Below, in pieces: positions 1-9,704 of a stretch of DNA of 46,664 nucleotides; within the stretch, counting starts at the first letter, position 1, and each line of letters starts with the position of its first letter. The stretch is taken from the NCBI GenBank assembly GCA_030427425.1, contig JAUICQ010000001.1, forward strand, positions 1-46,664. Reading direction: 5' to 3'. This stretch comes from Fimbriimonadia bacterium. Lineage in GTDB: Bacteria > Armatimonadota > Fimbriimonadia > Fimbriimonadales > Fimbriimonadaceae. A program made the translations under genes and the position numbers. The notes under the pieces are model-generated. The model worked only from the letters and a program-made list of their open reading frames with translations, made no database searches and was not told the origin of the DNA.

Positions 1-2
1 AA

Positions 3-125
3 GAAGTGTCGACTATAAGTTCTGGTAAAGAGAGGTTGCGAAAGAAGTGGGAGAAGCTCCAGCAGATAAAAGGTGCGCTTTTAGATCGTACTCAAGCTCT
101 CGATTGTTTACTCTCTATTAATTAA
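3..125 (+). CDS. C-terminal end of a truncated unknown protein
   Basis: An open frame enters from the left edge and ends at TAA 123-125, giving the last 40 residues of a protein. The tail is hydrophilic and basic, with a KERLRKKWEKLQQIKGALL stretch that looks helical or coiled-coil. The other two plus-strand frames close within the first 30 bases. The stop overlaps the 3' end of the convergent prepilin gene by 8 bp, as expected in a compact genome. There is too little sequence to name the protein, and the frame could be open by chance. Confidence 0.4.
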   Translation, partial: EVSTISSGKERLRKKWEKLQQIKGALLDRTQALDCLLSIN

Positions 126-1032
126 CTGTATCTTTATCTAGAACCCAGTAATAGAGAAGATCGCGCTGTATAGGTGATCGATCCTTTCTTGTTAAGTGTT
201 CGAACTTCATACTCTTAACCGATCCGTCTGCGAAGGCAACATTACACTTAGTATGTCGTCTATGCCTTGGCCATAGTCGGCCGTATGCATCCTCAGAAGA
301 GATAGAGCCTTTACTAGTAGGATGAGTTGCGATATCTTCTATATTAAATGGCTCATCTATACGGTTCCAGAACTTATTGCGATAATTTTTCTTTCCCCCT
401 TCAGTATTTTTATCTTTGTCTGTACGGTGTTCCCAGTGTATTTTATGATCGAGACTGTTTCTATCGATAGGAGGATAAATTTTAAATGAACCATGTTCTT
501 TTTCTTGTTGACTGTCTGTAAAAGTACTATTTGCTAAAATAATAGTCTCTGAAGGGACTAATACTTTTGAAGCATGGACTCCTGCATCGTTGGAGGTATT
601 TAAGAAGTGGAAGTTATATCCCCAGCTTACATAGTATGCAACAAAGTATATATCATTAGGATTCCCTTGCGTTTTATTCTTCTTCTCTATCGATTCAACT
701 AAATGCTTGTCAGCCGGACTCTGGAATGCTTCCATACTTTTATTAAAGTACGAACAGAGTTCAGCTGGCCATCCAGTATCATTGCTTTGAGGAGTTGAAT
801 TTGTCAATTTCGAGTTGTTTTTACCAGGGTTGCTGGGTATCCATTGGCCATCGTTGTCCGATGTGTACTGTAACATGGCTCTGGAGATATCCCGTAGTTT
901 ACTTAAATCTTGCGTACAGTGAGCAGCTGCTTTGTAATCTATGTAGGATGGATAAGCGAATGCTGCAATGATAATTAAAATAGTGATAACGGTTAATAAT
1001 TCTATTAGGGAAAATCCTCTTGTTCTTCTCAT
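118..1032 (-). CDS. Type IV prepilin-like protein with N-terminal cleavage/methylation motif
   Basis: The protein has 304 residues and starts MRRTRG|FSLIELLTV. This is the class III prepilin signal: a short basic leader, cleavage after Gly6, Phe as the new N-terminus, and Glu at mature position 5 (residue 11), followed by a hydrophobic helix to about residue 29. The C-terminal part carries RHTKCNVAFADGSVKSM, which resembles the H-X9-DG element of pseudopilin-like proteins common in Planctomycetes, Verrucomicrobia and Lentisphaerae, though with one residue fewer between His and Asp. The middle is polar and rich in Lys and Asn, as in a surface-exposed globular head. No pilus assembly genes are nearby, so it may serve a type II secretion or pilus machine encoded elsewhere. 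The upstream minus strand has a TATAAT-like box and no clear Shine-Dalgarno site. Confidence 0.85.
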   Translation of the reverse strand: MRRTRGFSLIELLTVITILIIIAAFAYPSYIDYKAAAHCTQDLSKLRDISRAMLQYTSDNDGQWIPSNPGKNNSKLTNSTPQSNDTGWPAELCSYFNKSMEAFQSPADKHLVESIEKKNKTQGNPNDIYFVAYYVSWGYNFHFLNTSNDAGVHASKVLVPSETIILANSTFTDSQQEKEHGSFKIYPPIDRNSLDHKIHWEHRTDKDKNTEGGKKNYRNKFWNRIDEPFNIEDIATHPTSKGSISSEDAYGRLWPRHRRHTKCNVAFADGSVKSMKFEHLTRKDRSPIQRDLLYYWVLDKDTVN

Positions 1033-1073
1033 AAAGTGTGCTCTTGATGTATTATATATAGCTTACAATAAAA

Positions 1074-1109
1074 AAGAAGAAAAGCTAAATGATATTAACT
1101 TTTCTTCTT
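1074..1109 (-). terminator. Hairpin terminator after the 1125-1838 gene
   Basis: The 11-base arms at 1074-1084 and 1099-1109 are perfectly complementary, with a 14-base loop. Read on the minus strand, the hairpin starts 15 bases after the stop of the exported protein gene and runs into a T-rich tail. The stem is AT-rich, so it would be a weak terminator. It also sits just upstream of the prepilin start at 1032. Confidence 0.55.
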
Positions 1110-1124
1110 AAAATTATATTTATA

Positions 1125-1838
1125 TTATTTGGTTGTAAAAAATTCAATTATTGGTTGAGTAAGTGGATTGCCACTTGTGCCAGAAAATTCGTAGTAATTT
1201 GTTCTACGGATAGTTCCAGGAATTTTGCTTGCTAGTGCAAATGCTATATATGGGCATCCATCTTCTTTTCCATAAACAGTATCTAGTAGCTTTTCTAGTA
1301 ATAGATCTCCTTCTTCTGTTATATTGGTAACTAATCCCTCCATATAATAATTATTTTCTTCACCATTCAAATGTAATGTGGAGATTAATGAATCGCTAGA
1401 AACTTTTATCTGTATTCCAGTCTCTCTCATATTTTCTATCCAATCTTCATGTAAAGGTAAAGAGTATAGTTCAACAGGGCATTCTTCCATATATCCATCT
1501 TCGTTGTGGAGATTGGTTATAGGGAATACAAATCTTATTCCTGTAATTCTATCGGTAGGAACTGTCACTGGAACTTCATAGATGCCATGACTCAAGCTAT
1601 GGCTTTGAGAGGGTATTATACCTGCGTTTCCTATGCTGCTCTCTCCGTCTCCCCATACGCTTACGATGGTAGTGTTGAAGCCGCCAGCATGGACATATCC
1701 CCAGTAGCTGTTGCTAGGTTTAGACAAAACGATGGTTGTTTCACTTGCAGCAGCAGCTTTTGCTGGCTTAATAAATCCAGGGGCTGAAACAACCGCTACG
1801 ATAAACAATTTTTTGAATATACTTCTAAAGTTGTACAT
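1125..1838 (-). CDS. Exported protein of unknown function
   Basis: The protein has 237 residues. Residues 1 to about 29 form a Sec signal peptide: basic FRSIFKK, a hydrophobic core LFIVAVVSAPGF, and a cleavage region ending PAKAAAA. The mature part has mixed beta-strand-like segments (ITGIRFVFPITNL, EVPVTVPTDR) and no motif that I recognise. It lies between the prepilin gene and groEL, all on the minus strand, but a hairpin on each side suggests its own transcription unit. The ATG at 1838 is preceded by a TATAAA-like box about 10 bases upstream and no Shine-Dalgarno site. Export is well supported; the function is unknown. Confidence 0.75.
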   Translation of the reverse strand: MYNFRSIFKKLFIVAVVSAPGFIKPAKAAAASETTIVLSKPSNSYWGYVHAGGFNTTIVSVWGDGESSIGNAGIIPSQSHSLSHGIYEVPVTVPTDRITGIRFVFPITNLHNEDGYMEECPVELYSLPLHEDWIENMRETGIQIKVSSDSLISTLHLNGEENNYYMEGLVTNITEEGDLLLEKLLDTVYGKEDGCPYIAFALASKIPGTIRRTNYYEFSGTSGNPLTQPIIEFFTTK

Positions 1839-1938
1839 ATCTATATTTATACCCCTATTGTGCTAGTAATTATACAGGTACTTTGCAGTGTAATTTTAGA
1901 GGGAATAATAGGATGAATAATGAGATGAATACCCTTAA

Positions 1939-1988
1939 TTATCTATCCTGAATCTGAATGGATTGTAACTGAGATTCAGGACAGATAA
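1939..1988 (-). terminator. Hairpin downstream of groEL
   Basis: The 17-base arms at 1939-1955 and 1972-1988 pair with one mismatch (TTATCTATCCTGAATCT against AGATTCAGGACAGATAA), with a 16-base loop. The hairpin begins 23 bases after the groEL stop on the minus strand. There is no strong T-tract, so termination is inferred from position and stem stability. Confidence 0.55.
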
Positions 1989-2010
1989 CTATTTAATGAG
2001 ATTGATTGGT

Positions 2011-3612
<1,602 letters not shown>

Positions 3613-3624
3613 TTATTTCCTCTG

Positions 3625-3939
3625 TTATTTTACTGTAGCCATCGATGCAGCACCTTGTAGAACTGCTAAGATATCGGAAGCTTTAAGAATAATGTAATCG
3701 GTTCCGTCTACGGTTACTTCTGTTCCTGAGTATTTTCCGTAAATAATTGTATCGCCAACATTAACTTCGATTGGTGTAATAGTACCGTTATCTAAAGTTT
3801 TTCCTGGTCCGGTAGCGAGTACTTTCCCTTGAAGTGGTTTTTCTTTAGCAGAATCGGGAAGGATAATCCCTCCAGCCGACTTTTCTTCGGCTTGTAAAGT
3901 TTGCACTATAATTCTATCATTAATTGGTTGTAATTTCAC
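3625..3939 (-). CDS. groES: Co-chaperonin GroES
   Basis: The 104-residue protein has the GroES beta-barrel pattern. It contains [29 protein letters not shown] (broken by the mobile loop around residues 17-35), [26 protein letters not shown], and the C-terminal [14 protein letters not shown]. It caps the GroEL cavity. The start codon is GTG at 3939, chosen because AGGAGGA (3950-3944) lies five bases upstream. It is the first gene of the groESL operon, preceded by a CIRCE operator. The C-terminus carries about ten extra residues ([10 protein letters not shown]) beyond the usual end. Confidence 0.98.
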   Translation of the reverse strand: MKLQPINDRIIVQTLQAEEKSAGGIILPDSAKEKPLQGKVLATGPGKTLDNGTITPIEVNVGDTIIYGKYSGTEVTVDGTDYIILKASDILAVLQGAASMATVK

Positions 3940-3990
3940 AATTTCCTCCTATTGTAAATTTATGAAATGCGCTTATTTTGCATTATTATA

Positions 3991-4017
3991 TTAGCAGTAT
4001 ACCGGATAGAGTGCTAA
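3991..4017 (-). promoter_or_regulatory. CIRCE operator (HrcA box) with groESL promoter
   Basis: Minus strand TTAGCACTC-N9-TACTGCTAA matches the CIRCE consensus TTAGCACTC-N9-GAGTGCTAA with one perfect arm and two changes in the other. It lies 52 bp upstream of the groES GTG. Possible -10 boxes on the minus strand are TATACT (4001-3996, inside the operator), with TTGTTT at 4026-4021 as a 19-base-spaced -35, and a perfect TATAAT at 3990-3985. HrcA repression of groESL relieved by heat is known for this element; no hrcA gene is in the window. Confidence 0.88.
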
Positions 4018-4089
4018 AGAAAACAATGTTTTGAATACGGTTTTTGAAGGATTTCTTTGCTTGTATTGTATTAGTGAACACACACAGAG

Positions 4090-4370
4090 ATGACAAATAG
4101 GCAGCTGTATGAGAAACTTCCAAGTGTGGGATTTTAAACGATTACTATACACCCGACAACCACCGTCATCGCGGTGTTATCAAGATACCGCGATCCGGCC
4201 GGCTATAGAATCTAATACTTGTGTTGTTAAGCAGTGGTATTTGAACAGATTTTTTATGAGGTCTTGGACCTCGACTATATACAATGTCGGGGTTGTGTGT
4301 GGTAGGTGTTCTTTCAACGGCTCCTCCCACTATTGTCATCTTCGCAGGAGATCCAGCCATCTATTAAAAT
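4090..4370. repeat. Intergenic palindromic repeat cluster, copy 1
   Basis: This gene-free stretch between groES and the next gene holds three elements that recur near 10.5 kb and 29.6-30.1 kb. They are a hairpin with arms ATCGCGGT (4168-4175) and ACCGCGAT (4187-4194), a hairpin CCTCGAC (4269-4275) / GTCGGGG (4286-4292) around ATATACAAT, and the core TGTCATCTTCGCAGGAGATC near 4335-4356. Short open frames here follow the repeats and are not genes. The rest of 4018-4445 holds the groESL promoter on one side and the leader of the 4446 gene on the other. Confidence 0.7.
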
Positions 4371-4445
4371 TTTATTCCTTTTAATAAGTATGTAATACTA
4401 ATAAATAATAGTAAAATTATCTTTAGTATCTAGAAAGGAGATTTA

Positions 4446-5939
4446 ATGATGAAAAAGAATGCTTGGTTTATACCATTATTAATAGCAGGCAATATAGTAC
4501 TGGCTGAAGAAGCTGACGAAATATCGGTAGACGTGATTCCTATTCCTACACCACTCCCTGGAAGTTGGGAAGAGGAGAATTTGAATGAAGAAACCGAATC
4601 GGTTGTTGCAGCTAAAGAAGAGAGTGCCAAGACTACTGAAGAGAAGAAATCAGCGGGAAGTAGTACTACTGCTGAGAAGAAAATAGAGTCTGTTGCTCCA
4701 GAAAAGAACAGTGGCACATCTTTAAATTTATCAAATTTAGTTTTTAATAATCCGTATGAAGTAACGAATAAAAAGCGTATGGCTATTACTCCTGGAATGA
4801 ATGGAGAACTAGATACTCAATTTTGGGATATGCTTTCGTCATCAAATAATATGTTGGTGTTCCATAATTGGGAGCCAGGTGTTAACTATTTTGGTGCAAG
4901 AGTACCAAATGGAAAAGATGTTGTATTTAGTTTGAATTTGAGTGGAAGTGCCTGGTTGATGGGTGAGGAAAACCATGAGATAAGAGTTACATGGCATGGT
5001 GACAAACCTGTATATACTATTAGAACAGTAGATAGTTCTAATCCTGGCCATCCGGTATTTGGTGTTGGAAAGATAGTACGTGAACAGATTAAATTAGTAG
5101 GGAAGCAGGATGTTAATTTCTGGAATATGGAGTTGAAGCTGTTAGGCATGGGTCGTCCTGGATTTGAGATTGGAAATAAGATTAGTGTTAGAGCCGATTC
5201 CATTAATAAGTTTCAACAGACCCCACTCGCGATTGTTCCAAGAGTATTGAACACAGTAGAACTTGCTTTTGAAAGATCAGTAAATGATATTCCAGGTTTA
5301 AGTTGGGATGCTAGTTACAATGCAAAAGTACGCAATGTACAGCCTGGTTCAAATTTTGGGATGAACTGGAAAGTTGCTAAGCCTGATAATGTGACCTTAA
5401 AGCGGATTAAGATTGCTCCTTTTGGGATGGATAAAGAGTACTCTACTTCTTTAAGTACCCCTATGCCAGAATATAATAGTTATGGAAATGCTTATGCGCC
5501 ATTTTCAGCTAATATTCCTAAACCTACACCCTATGGTTATTATTTGATGCAAGCTAAACTTTATCGTAGCGATGATAAAATAACCCTGTTGCAATCGTGT
5601 TTTCAGGTAGCCAGACCTGTTGAATTTAAAATTAACTATAAGGCTAAAACTAAAAAATCTCCAACTGAACAGACTGTTGATGGATACGTTACGGTGCACT
5701 CTTTAACAACTTCAAAATTGGGAGGTAGATTCCGATTAGAATTGCCTGCTGGATGGGAGCTATTAGAGGGAGCCGATAGTACATTTTCTATCTTCCACCC
5801 ATATGGTCATGCTAACTTATATGTGAAATTTAAAGTACCAGCAAATTTCAGCGGACTAGCCCCTATTAAATACCGAGTAGATTTGGGCGAGAAAATAGTT
5901 CAGCAAACAGTATACTTCCAAGTTTATTCAGCAGAATAA
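4446..5939 (+). CDS. Exported protein of unknown function, beta-rich C-terminal half
   Basis: The 497-residue protein starts at an ATG with an AAAGGAG site just upstream (4434-4440). Residues 1-20 (MMKKNAWFIPLLIAGNIVLA) are a Sec signal peptide with cleavage expected before EEAD. Residues 21 to about 95 are a low-complexity linker rich in Glu, Lys, Ser and Thr. The remainder looks like beta-sandwich domains (VVFSLNLSGSAWLMG, EIRVTWHGDKPVYTIRTVD, GGRFRLELPAGWELLEG, ANLYVKFKVPANFSG), reminiscent of extracellular adhesion or carbohydrate-associated folds, though no named family is evident. It stands alone between a repeat cluster and a hairpin. A periplasmic or surface location is likely; the function is unknown. 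Confidence 0.8.
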   Translation: MMKKNAWFIPLLIAGNIVLAEEADEISVDVIPIPTPLPGSWEEENLNEETESVVAAKEESAKTTEEKKSAGSSTTAEKKIESVAPEKNSGTSLNLSNLVFNNPYEVTNKKRMAITPGMNGELDTQFWDMLSSSNNMLVFHNWEPGVNYFGARVPNGKDVVFSLNLSGSAWLMGEENHEIRVTWHGDKPVYTIRTVDSSNPGHPVFGVGKIVREQIKLVGKQDVNFWNMELKLLGMGRPGFEIGNKISVRADSINKFQQTPLAIVPRVLNTVELAFERSVNDIPGLSWDASYNAKVRNVQPGSNFGMNWKVAKPDNVTLKRIKIAPFGMDKEYSTSLSTPMPEYNSYGNAYAPFSANIPKPTPYGYYLMQAKLYRSDDKITLLQSCFQVARPVEFKINYKAKTKKSPTEQTVDGYVTVHSLTTSKLGGRFRLELPAGWELLEGADSTFSIFHPYGHANLYVKFKVPANFSGLAPIKYRVDLGEKIVQQTVYFQVYSAE

Positions 5940-5960
5940 ATGCATGGATAGCTAAAGCTA

Positions 5961-6010
5961 ATAAACTTCTGCTAGTTAATAAAATATAGGATAAACCAGC
6001 AGAAGTTTAT
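5961..6010 (+). terminator. Hairpin between the 4446 gene and scoA
   Basis: Perfect 13-base arms ATAAACTTCTGCT (5961-5973) and AGCAGAAGTTTAT (5998-6010) enclose a 24-base loop. The hairpin lies 22 bases after the stop of the exported protein and 36 bases before the scoA ATG. There is no T-tract, so it may be a terminator or a leader structure. Confidence 0.45.
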
Positions 6011-6046
6011 GCAATTACATTGCACCTTCTGTGGAATAAAATAGAA

Positions 6047-6754
6047 ATGAACAAGTTAAACAAAAACACAGCAGCTGCGATTAAAGATTGTTTATTCGAT
6101 GGTATGACGATTATGGTCGGAGGGTTTGGCCTTTGCGGAATACCAGAAACCCTTATACATGCAGTGTGCGAATCCGGAGTTAAAAACTTAACTGTTATCA
6201 GCAATAATTGCGGAGTTGATGGTATCGGGTTAGGAGTTCTGTTAGATGCTAATAGAATTAAAAAAATGATATCCTCTTATGTTGGAGAGAATAAAAAATT
6301 CGAACAACAGTACTTAGGTGGTGAATTAGAAGTAGAGTTTAATCCTCAAGGCACCCTAGCTGAACGTATTAGAGCAGGTGGAGCTGGTATACCTGCATTC
6401 TTTACTCCTACAGGATATGGTACTAGCATAGCTGAAGGAAAAGAGACAAAAGAGTTTCACGGAAAGATGTACGTGATGGAGACCGCTTTATATGCCGATC
6501 TTAGCCTAGTAAAAGCCCACAAAGCTGATAAATTTGGGAATCTCATTTATAGAATGTCGGCAAGAAATTTTAATCCGATGATGGCTTCAGCTGCTAAAAT
6601 TTGTATTGCTGAAATAGAAGAGATGTGTGATAATCCTCTCCACCCAGATTTAGTCCATACTTCCGGAATTTATGTGGATAGATTAGTAATGGCTACAAAA
6701 AATGAAAAGCATATCGAAAGACGCACGGTTAGAGAGAAGCAAGGAGTAGAATAA
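6047..6754 (+). CDS. scoA: 3-oxoacid CoA-transferase subunit A
   Basis: This is the A subunit of the succinyl-CoA:3-ketoacid (acetoacetate) CoA-transferase family, which moves CoA between succinate or another acyl-CoA and acetoacetate. The N-terminus [20 protein letters not shown] followed by [20 protein letters not shown] is typical of the family, with the CoA-binding GGFGLCGIP loop. [43 protein letters not shown] and [25 protein letters not shown] follow in the expected order. The length of 235 residues is normal. I chose ATG 6047 over an in-frame TTG at 6020 because it matches the usual N-terminus. Its stop shares one base with the scoB start, so the subunits are translationally coupled. 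Confidence 0.93.
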   Translation: MNKLNKNTAAAIKDCLFDGMTIMVGGFGLCGIPETLIHAVCESGVKNLTVISNNCGVDGIGLGVLLDANRIKKMISSYVGENKKFEQQYLGGELEVEFNPQGTLAERIRAGGAGIPAFFTPTGYGTSIAEGKETKEFHGKMYVMETALYADLSLVKAHKADKFGNLIYRMSARNFNPMMASAAKICIAEIEEMCDNPLHPDLVHTSGIYVDRLVMATKNEKHIERRTVREKQGVE

Positions 6755-7389
6755 TGGCCTGGAACAGGGAAGCTATTGCAAAAAGAGCAGCGCGAGAATT
6801 GAAAGATGGCTACTACGTTAATTTAGGGATTGGGATTCCTACTCTGGTAGCTAATTATATTCCTGACAATATCGATGTATGCCTTCAGAGTGAGAATGGA
6901 ATTTTAGGATTAGGACCGTATCCATACGCTGGTGAAGAAGATGCCGACTTAATAAATGCCGGTAAAGAGACCGTTACAGTACTGCCTGGTGGTAGCTTCT
7001 TTAGTTCTGCGGAATCGTTTGCGATGATACGGGGCGGTCATATCGATCTAACTATTCTCGGTGCGATGGAAGTTTCTCAGAATGGCGACCTCGCTAACTG
7101 GATGATTCCAGGGAAAATGGTGAAAGGGATGGGTGGCGCCATGGATCTTGTATCGGGATCTAAGTATGTTATAGTGGTGATGGAGCACTGCAATAAAGCT
7201 GGTAAGAGTAAAGTGCTAAAAGAGTGTACGCTTCCGCTTACGGGTAAAAATGTTGTAGATATGCTTATTACAGATCTAGGAGTGTTCAAAATTAATAACG
7301 GCAAGCTTACCCTGATAGAACTTGCTGATGGGGTTACTCTAGATGAGTTGAAAGAGAAGACCGAAGCCGAATTCACGGTCGGCTTGTAG
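6754..7389 (+). CDS. scoB: 3-oxoacid CoA-transferase subunit B
   Basis: This 211-residue B subunit carries the catalytic glutamate in the [10 protein letters not shown] motif (Glu47), which forms the glutamyl-CoA thioester intermediate. Other family segments are [57 protein letters not shown], and [22 protein letters not shown]. The ATG overlaps the scoA stop by one base and has AAGGAG at 6741-6746. With scoA it would make acetoacetyl-CoA usable, or interconvert acyl-CoAs, linking ketone bodies to the TCA cycle. The ORF ends inside an 11-bp tandem repeat that contains the stop codon. Confidence 0.95.
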   Translation: MAWNREAIAKRAARELKDGYYVNLGIGIPTLVANYIPDNIDVCLQSENGILGLGPYPYAGEEDADLINAGKETVTVLPGGSFFSSAESFAMIRGGHIDLTILGAMEVSQNGDLANWMIPGKMVKGMGGAMDLVSGSKYVIVVMEHCNKAGKSKVLKECTLPLTGKNVVDMLITDLGVFKINNGKLTLIELADGVTLDELKEKTEAEFTVGL

Positions 7390-7410
7390 TCGGCTTGTAG
7401 TTGGCTTGTA
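7378..7410 (+). repeat. 11-bp tandem repeat, three copies, across the scoB stop
   Basis: GTCGGCTTGTA occurs at 7378-7388 and 7389-7399, and as GTTGGCTTGTA at 7400-7410. The scoB stop TAG (7387-7389) lies at the first junction. Each unit creates another TAG, so copy-number change would not extend the protein in this frame. Confidence 0.85.
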
Positions 7411-7519
7411 GATGTGGGTTAGGGGCTTTATTCATAACCAGTGAGATGCGGGTGAGTCTGTCAGTATGTTGAACCATTTGCTTTATTAAAAAATATAAAT
7501 ACTTAGGTGTAGTCACTAA

Positions 7520-8449
7520 CTAGTTATTATTCTCCATCCGTATTATCATAGGAGGACGAATATTATCAATTATTATGTAAGGTACTGCATGTTTACTTAC
7601 TTCATCTTCCACATAGAGTCTTGTTCTGTAATGATGCCTGTACTGTATATGGCTCTCATCAATAATTTTATGATATGAGTTTAATGACGAATTCCCCTCG
7701 CTTAATCTTCTATGTTCAGTATATGCTCTAGATGCCAGATACTCTTCAGGGCAGCATGTTCCTCCTAAGCATTGAACACAACTGAAAAGAGAGCAGTGCA
7801 TTAAATCTAATGAACACTTTGTTAAACTATGATTCTGGTTTGGTGAACTATAGTACTCACAGCAGCAGTCGGAATGTATAAATTCTGTGAACGGGGAATG
7901 ATAGCAACAGATGCTATGTTTATGGCAATTTAAACAATTGGAAATTTTCTTGTAGGAATTGAGGATAGGTAAGTAGCAGATTAGGTCTAATAAAGAGCAT
8001 GTTGAATTAATAGCAAAGCAGGAAACAATGTTAGACCAGAAAGGTATTAAACAACAGCATCTACATGTATTATCAACAGTATTTCTTCCAGGGCAATCGC
8101 AGCATAACTGAGCGACAATATGATCCCTATCTTTCCCCACAGCTACAGGACGACCCTCTTTATTGTATCCAATCTCATTTTCAAACCTATCAATCTCCAC
8201 TTTGCAACATTCGCATTTGGTGCAGCATTGGAATAGGTGGATTGGAGAAGGGCAGTAAGGGTCGCATCTGCAGCACGATTCCGTGCAATCTTTTGGAGTT
8301 GCACAATAATCATTCATTTCACCTGCTAGAATTGGGCATATTGGAGTAGAGTTTGAATGAGTGGCTGTATAATTGGTAGATAAGCAGATGAGGACGTATG
8401 ACAGGGTGAGTGCTGCCTTTATGTTTAGTGATATGTTTAGTGATATCAT
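7520..8449 (-). CDS. Extremely cysteine-rich exported protein, unknown family
   Basis: The 309-residue protein has about 36 cysteines (nearly 12 percent), many as CC or CCC pairs and triplets: ESCCRCDPYC, FQCCTKCECCKVE, AQLCCDCPG, TCRCCCL, SICCYH, SDCCCEYY, GTCCPEEY. The start MISLNISLNIKAALTLSYVLICLS looks like a signal peptide, so disulphides could form outside the cytoplasm; zinc binding is the alternative if it is not exported. Residues beyond about 235 lack cysteine and are charged (RAYTEHRRLSEG, HHYRTRLYVEDEV). It sits on the minus strand between scoB and proline dehydrogenase, with no recognised partner. It is not a recognisable ferredoxin, metallothionein or chlamydial OmcB. Candidate roles, by inference only, are a disulphide-crosslinked envelope layer or a secreted host-interaction protein. 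The start has no clear Shine-Dalgarno site. Confidence 0.7.
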   Translation of the reverse strand: MISLNISLNIKAALTLSYVLICLSTNYTATHSNSTPICPILAGEMNDYCATPKDCTESCCRCDPYCPSPIHLFQCCTKCECCKVEIDRFENEIGYNKEGRPVAVGKDRDHIVAQLCCDCPGRNTVDNTCRCCCLIPFWSNIVSCFAINSTCSLLDLICYLPILNSYKKISNCLNCHKHSICCYHSPFTEFIHSDCCCEYYSSPNQNHSLTKCSLDLMHCSLFSCVQCLGGTCCPEEYLASRAYTEHRRLSEGNSSLNSYHKIIDESHIQYRHHYRTRLYVEDEVSKHAVPYIIIDNIRPPMIIRMENNN

Positions 8450-8477
8450 GATAATATATACCTTTAACTAATGAATG

Positions 8478-8498
8478 TATCCTATATCTATAAGGATA
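8478..8498 (-). terminator. Small hairpin downstream of proline dehydrogenase
   Basis: TATCCT (8478-8483) and AGGATA (8493-8498) form a 6-bp stem with a 9-base loop, about 70 bases after the proline dehydrogenase stop and 30 bases upstream of the cysteine-rich gene. There is no T-tract. This is weak evidence for a boundary. Confidence 0.25.
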
Positions 8499-8568
8499 TA
8501 TTATCAAAAAATATGGGTTTTATAAATAAATCTAAAAAAGTATTTCACCTGTATACTTCCAGGAAGAT

Positions 8569-9486
8569 TTATCTAAACATATTGTTCATAATAAATAACA
8601 AGTTGGCAGGTCTTTCTGCTAACCGCCTGGTGAAGTAAGGGTACCAGCTATCTCCGTAGGGAACATAGGCTCTTACGTTGTAGCCTTCATGTAGATATTT
8701 GTACTGTAGATCTTTTCTTATTCCGTATAGCATTTGTAGTTCGAATGCGCTCTTAGGGATCCCTTCCAGTTTAGCAAATTGGAGTAGCTCGTAGAGAATG
8801 CTTTCATCGTGGGTTGCAATGGCTGGGTAGTTACCATTCTTCATTAAATACTTAGATATCTCGATATAACTTTTATCGACATCTTTTTTTTCAGAGTAGG
8901 CTACTTCTTTGGGTTCTAGATAAGCACCTTTTACGATGCGGATTCTGGATCCTAGTTTTGTTAATTTTACGGCATCGTCAGGGGTGCGGTATAAATACGA
9001 TTGTAGAACGGTTCCTGTATTTGGATACTCTTTTAATACTTTCTCTAATATATTAATCGTACGTTGGGTGTATGCAGAACCTTCCATATCTATTCGCACA
9101 AAAGTGTCCGACTTCTTAGCATGCTTTAGTACTTTACGATAGAGCTTTTCTGCTAATTCATCCCCTAAATCTAATCCGCACTGAGTAAGTTTAATGGCGA
9201 TATTCATTCTATCCGGATATTTAGTGCTATTAATGTTATCTAAAACATTAATGTAAGATTTTACAGCATTTTCCGACTCCTCTTCGCTTTTAGTATTTTC
9301 ACCTAGGAAGTCTAGAGCTATTTGAATACCATCTTCAGTAAGTTTCTCGCAAGGAACAATCGCTTCTTCGATGTTATTACCAGCTATAAATTTACTTACA
9401 AGTGGTTTCATTAAACTAGAATATTTAGCAAAACTTTCTAGTTTTTTTGAATCTGCCATTTTCAACATTATTTGCCTAAGAAACAT
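8569..9486 (-). CDS. Proline dehydrogenase (monofunctional)
   Basis: The 305-residue FAD enzyme oxidises L-proline to pyrroline-5-carboxylate and passes electrons to the quinone pool at the membrane. It has the ProDH barrel signatures in order: FVRIDMEGSAYTQRTINIL, GTVLQSYLYRTPDDA, SRIRIVKGAYLEPKEVAYSEKKDVD, YPAIATHDES, FELQMLYGIR and the C-terminal RAYVPYGDSWYPYFTRRLAERPANL, whose arginines and tyrosine bind proline. The length fits the Gram-positive-type single-domain enzyme, with no fused P5C dehydrogenase and none adjacent. It could feed the same respiratory chain as the complex I genes downstream. The N-terminus may begin at a later Met (MLKMADSKK). Confidence 0.93.
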   Translation of the reverse strand: MFLRQIMLKMADSKKLESFAKYSSLMKPLVSKFIAGNNIEEAIVPCEKLTEDGIQIALDFLGENTKSEEESENAVKSYINVLDNINSTKYPDRMNIAIKLTQCGLDLGDELAEKLYRKVLKHAKKSDTFVRIDMEGSAYTQRTINILEKVLKEYPNTGTVLQSYLYRTPDDAVKLTKLGSRIRIVKGAYLEPKEVAYSEKKDVDKSYIEISKYLMKNGNYPAIATHDESILYELLQFAKLEGIPKSAFELQMLYGIRKDLQYKYLHEGYNVRAYVPYGDSWYPYFTRRLAERPANLLFIMNNMFR

Positions 9487-9704
9487 AACTGCAACCGATT
9501 AATAAAATATAGAGAGATATAATCCCCTACACTATTAATAATCACAAATATTTCAAAAATCTTTAGCTTGCTAAATACAATTAGTAGGTATAGAAGTATT
9601 TATTTTATAAAAAATGTCCTAATTTTCCGGTATTATCTGCTTAGAATGGCTTAACGAGGATAGAATTTTGAAAATTGAAAAATAATTTAAAGAGATGGCT
9701 TTAC

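Noticed and set aside
4109-4384. Two short ORFs on opposite strands upstream of the 4446 gene
   Set aside because: Both are composed of the palindromic repeat family and lack coding character.
6020-6046. TTG start for scoA
   Set aside because: The extra residues are not in the family's N-terminus, and ATG 6047 gives the usual sequence.
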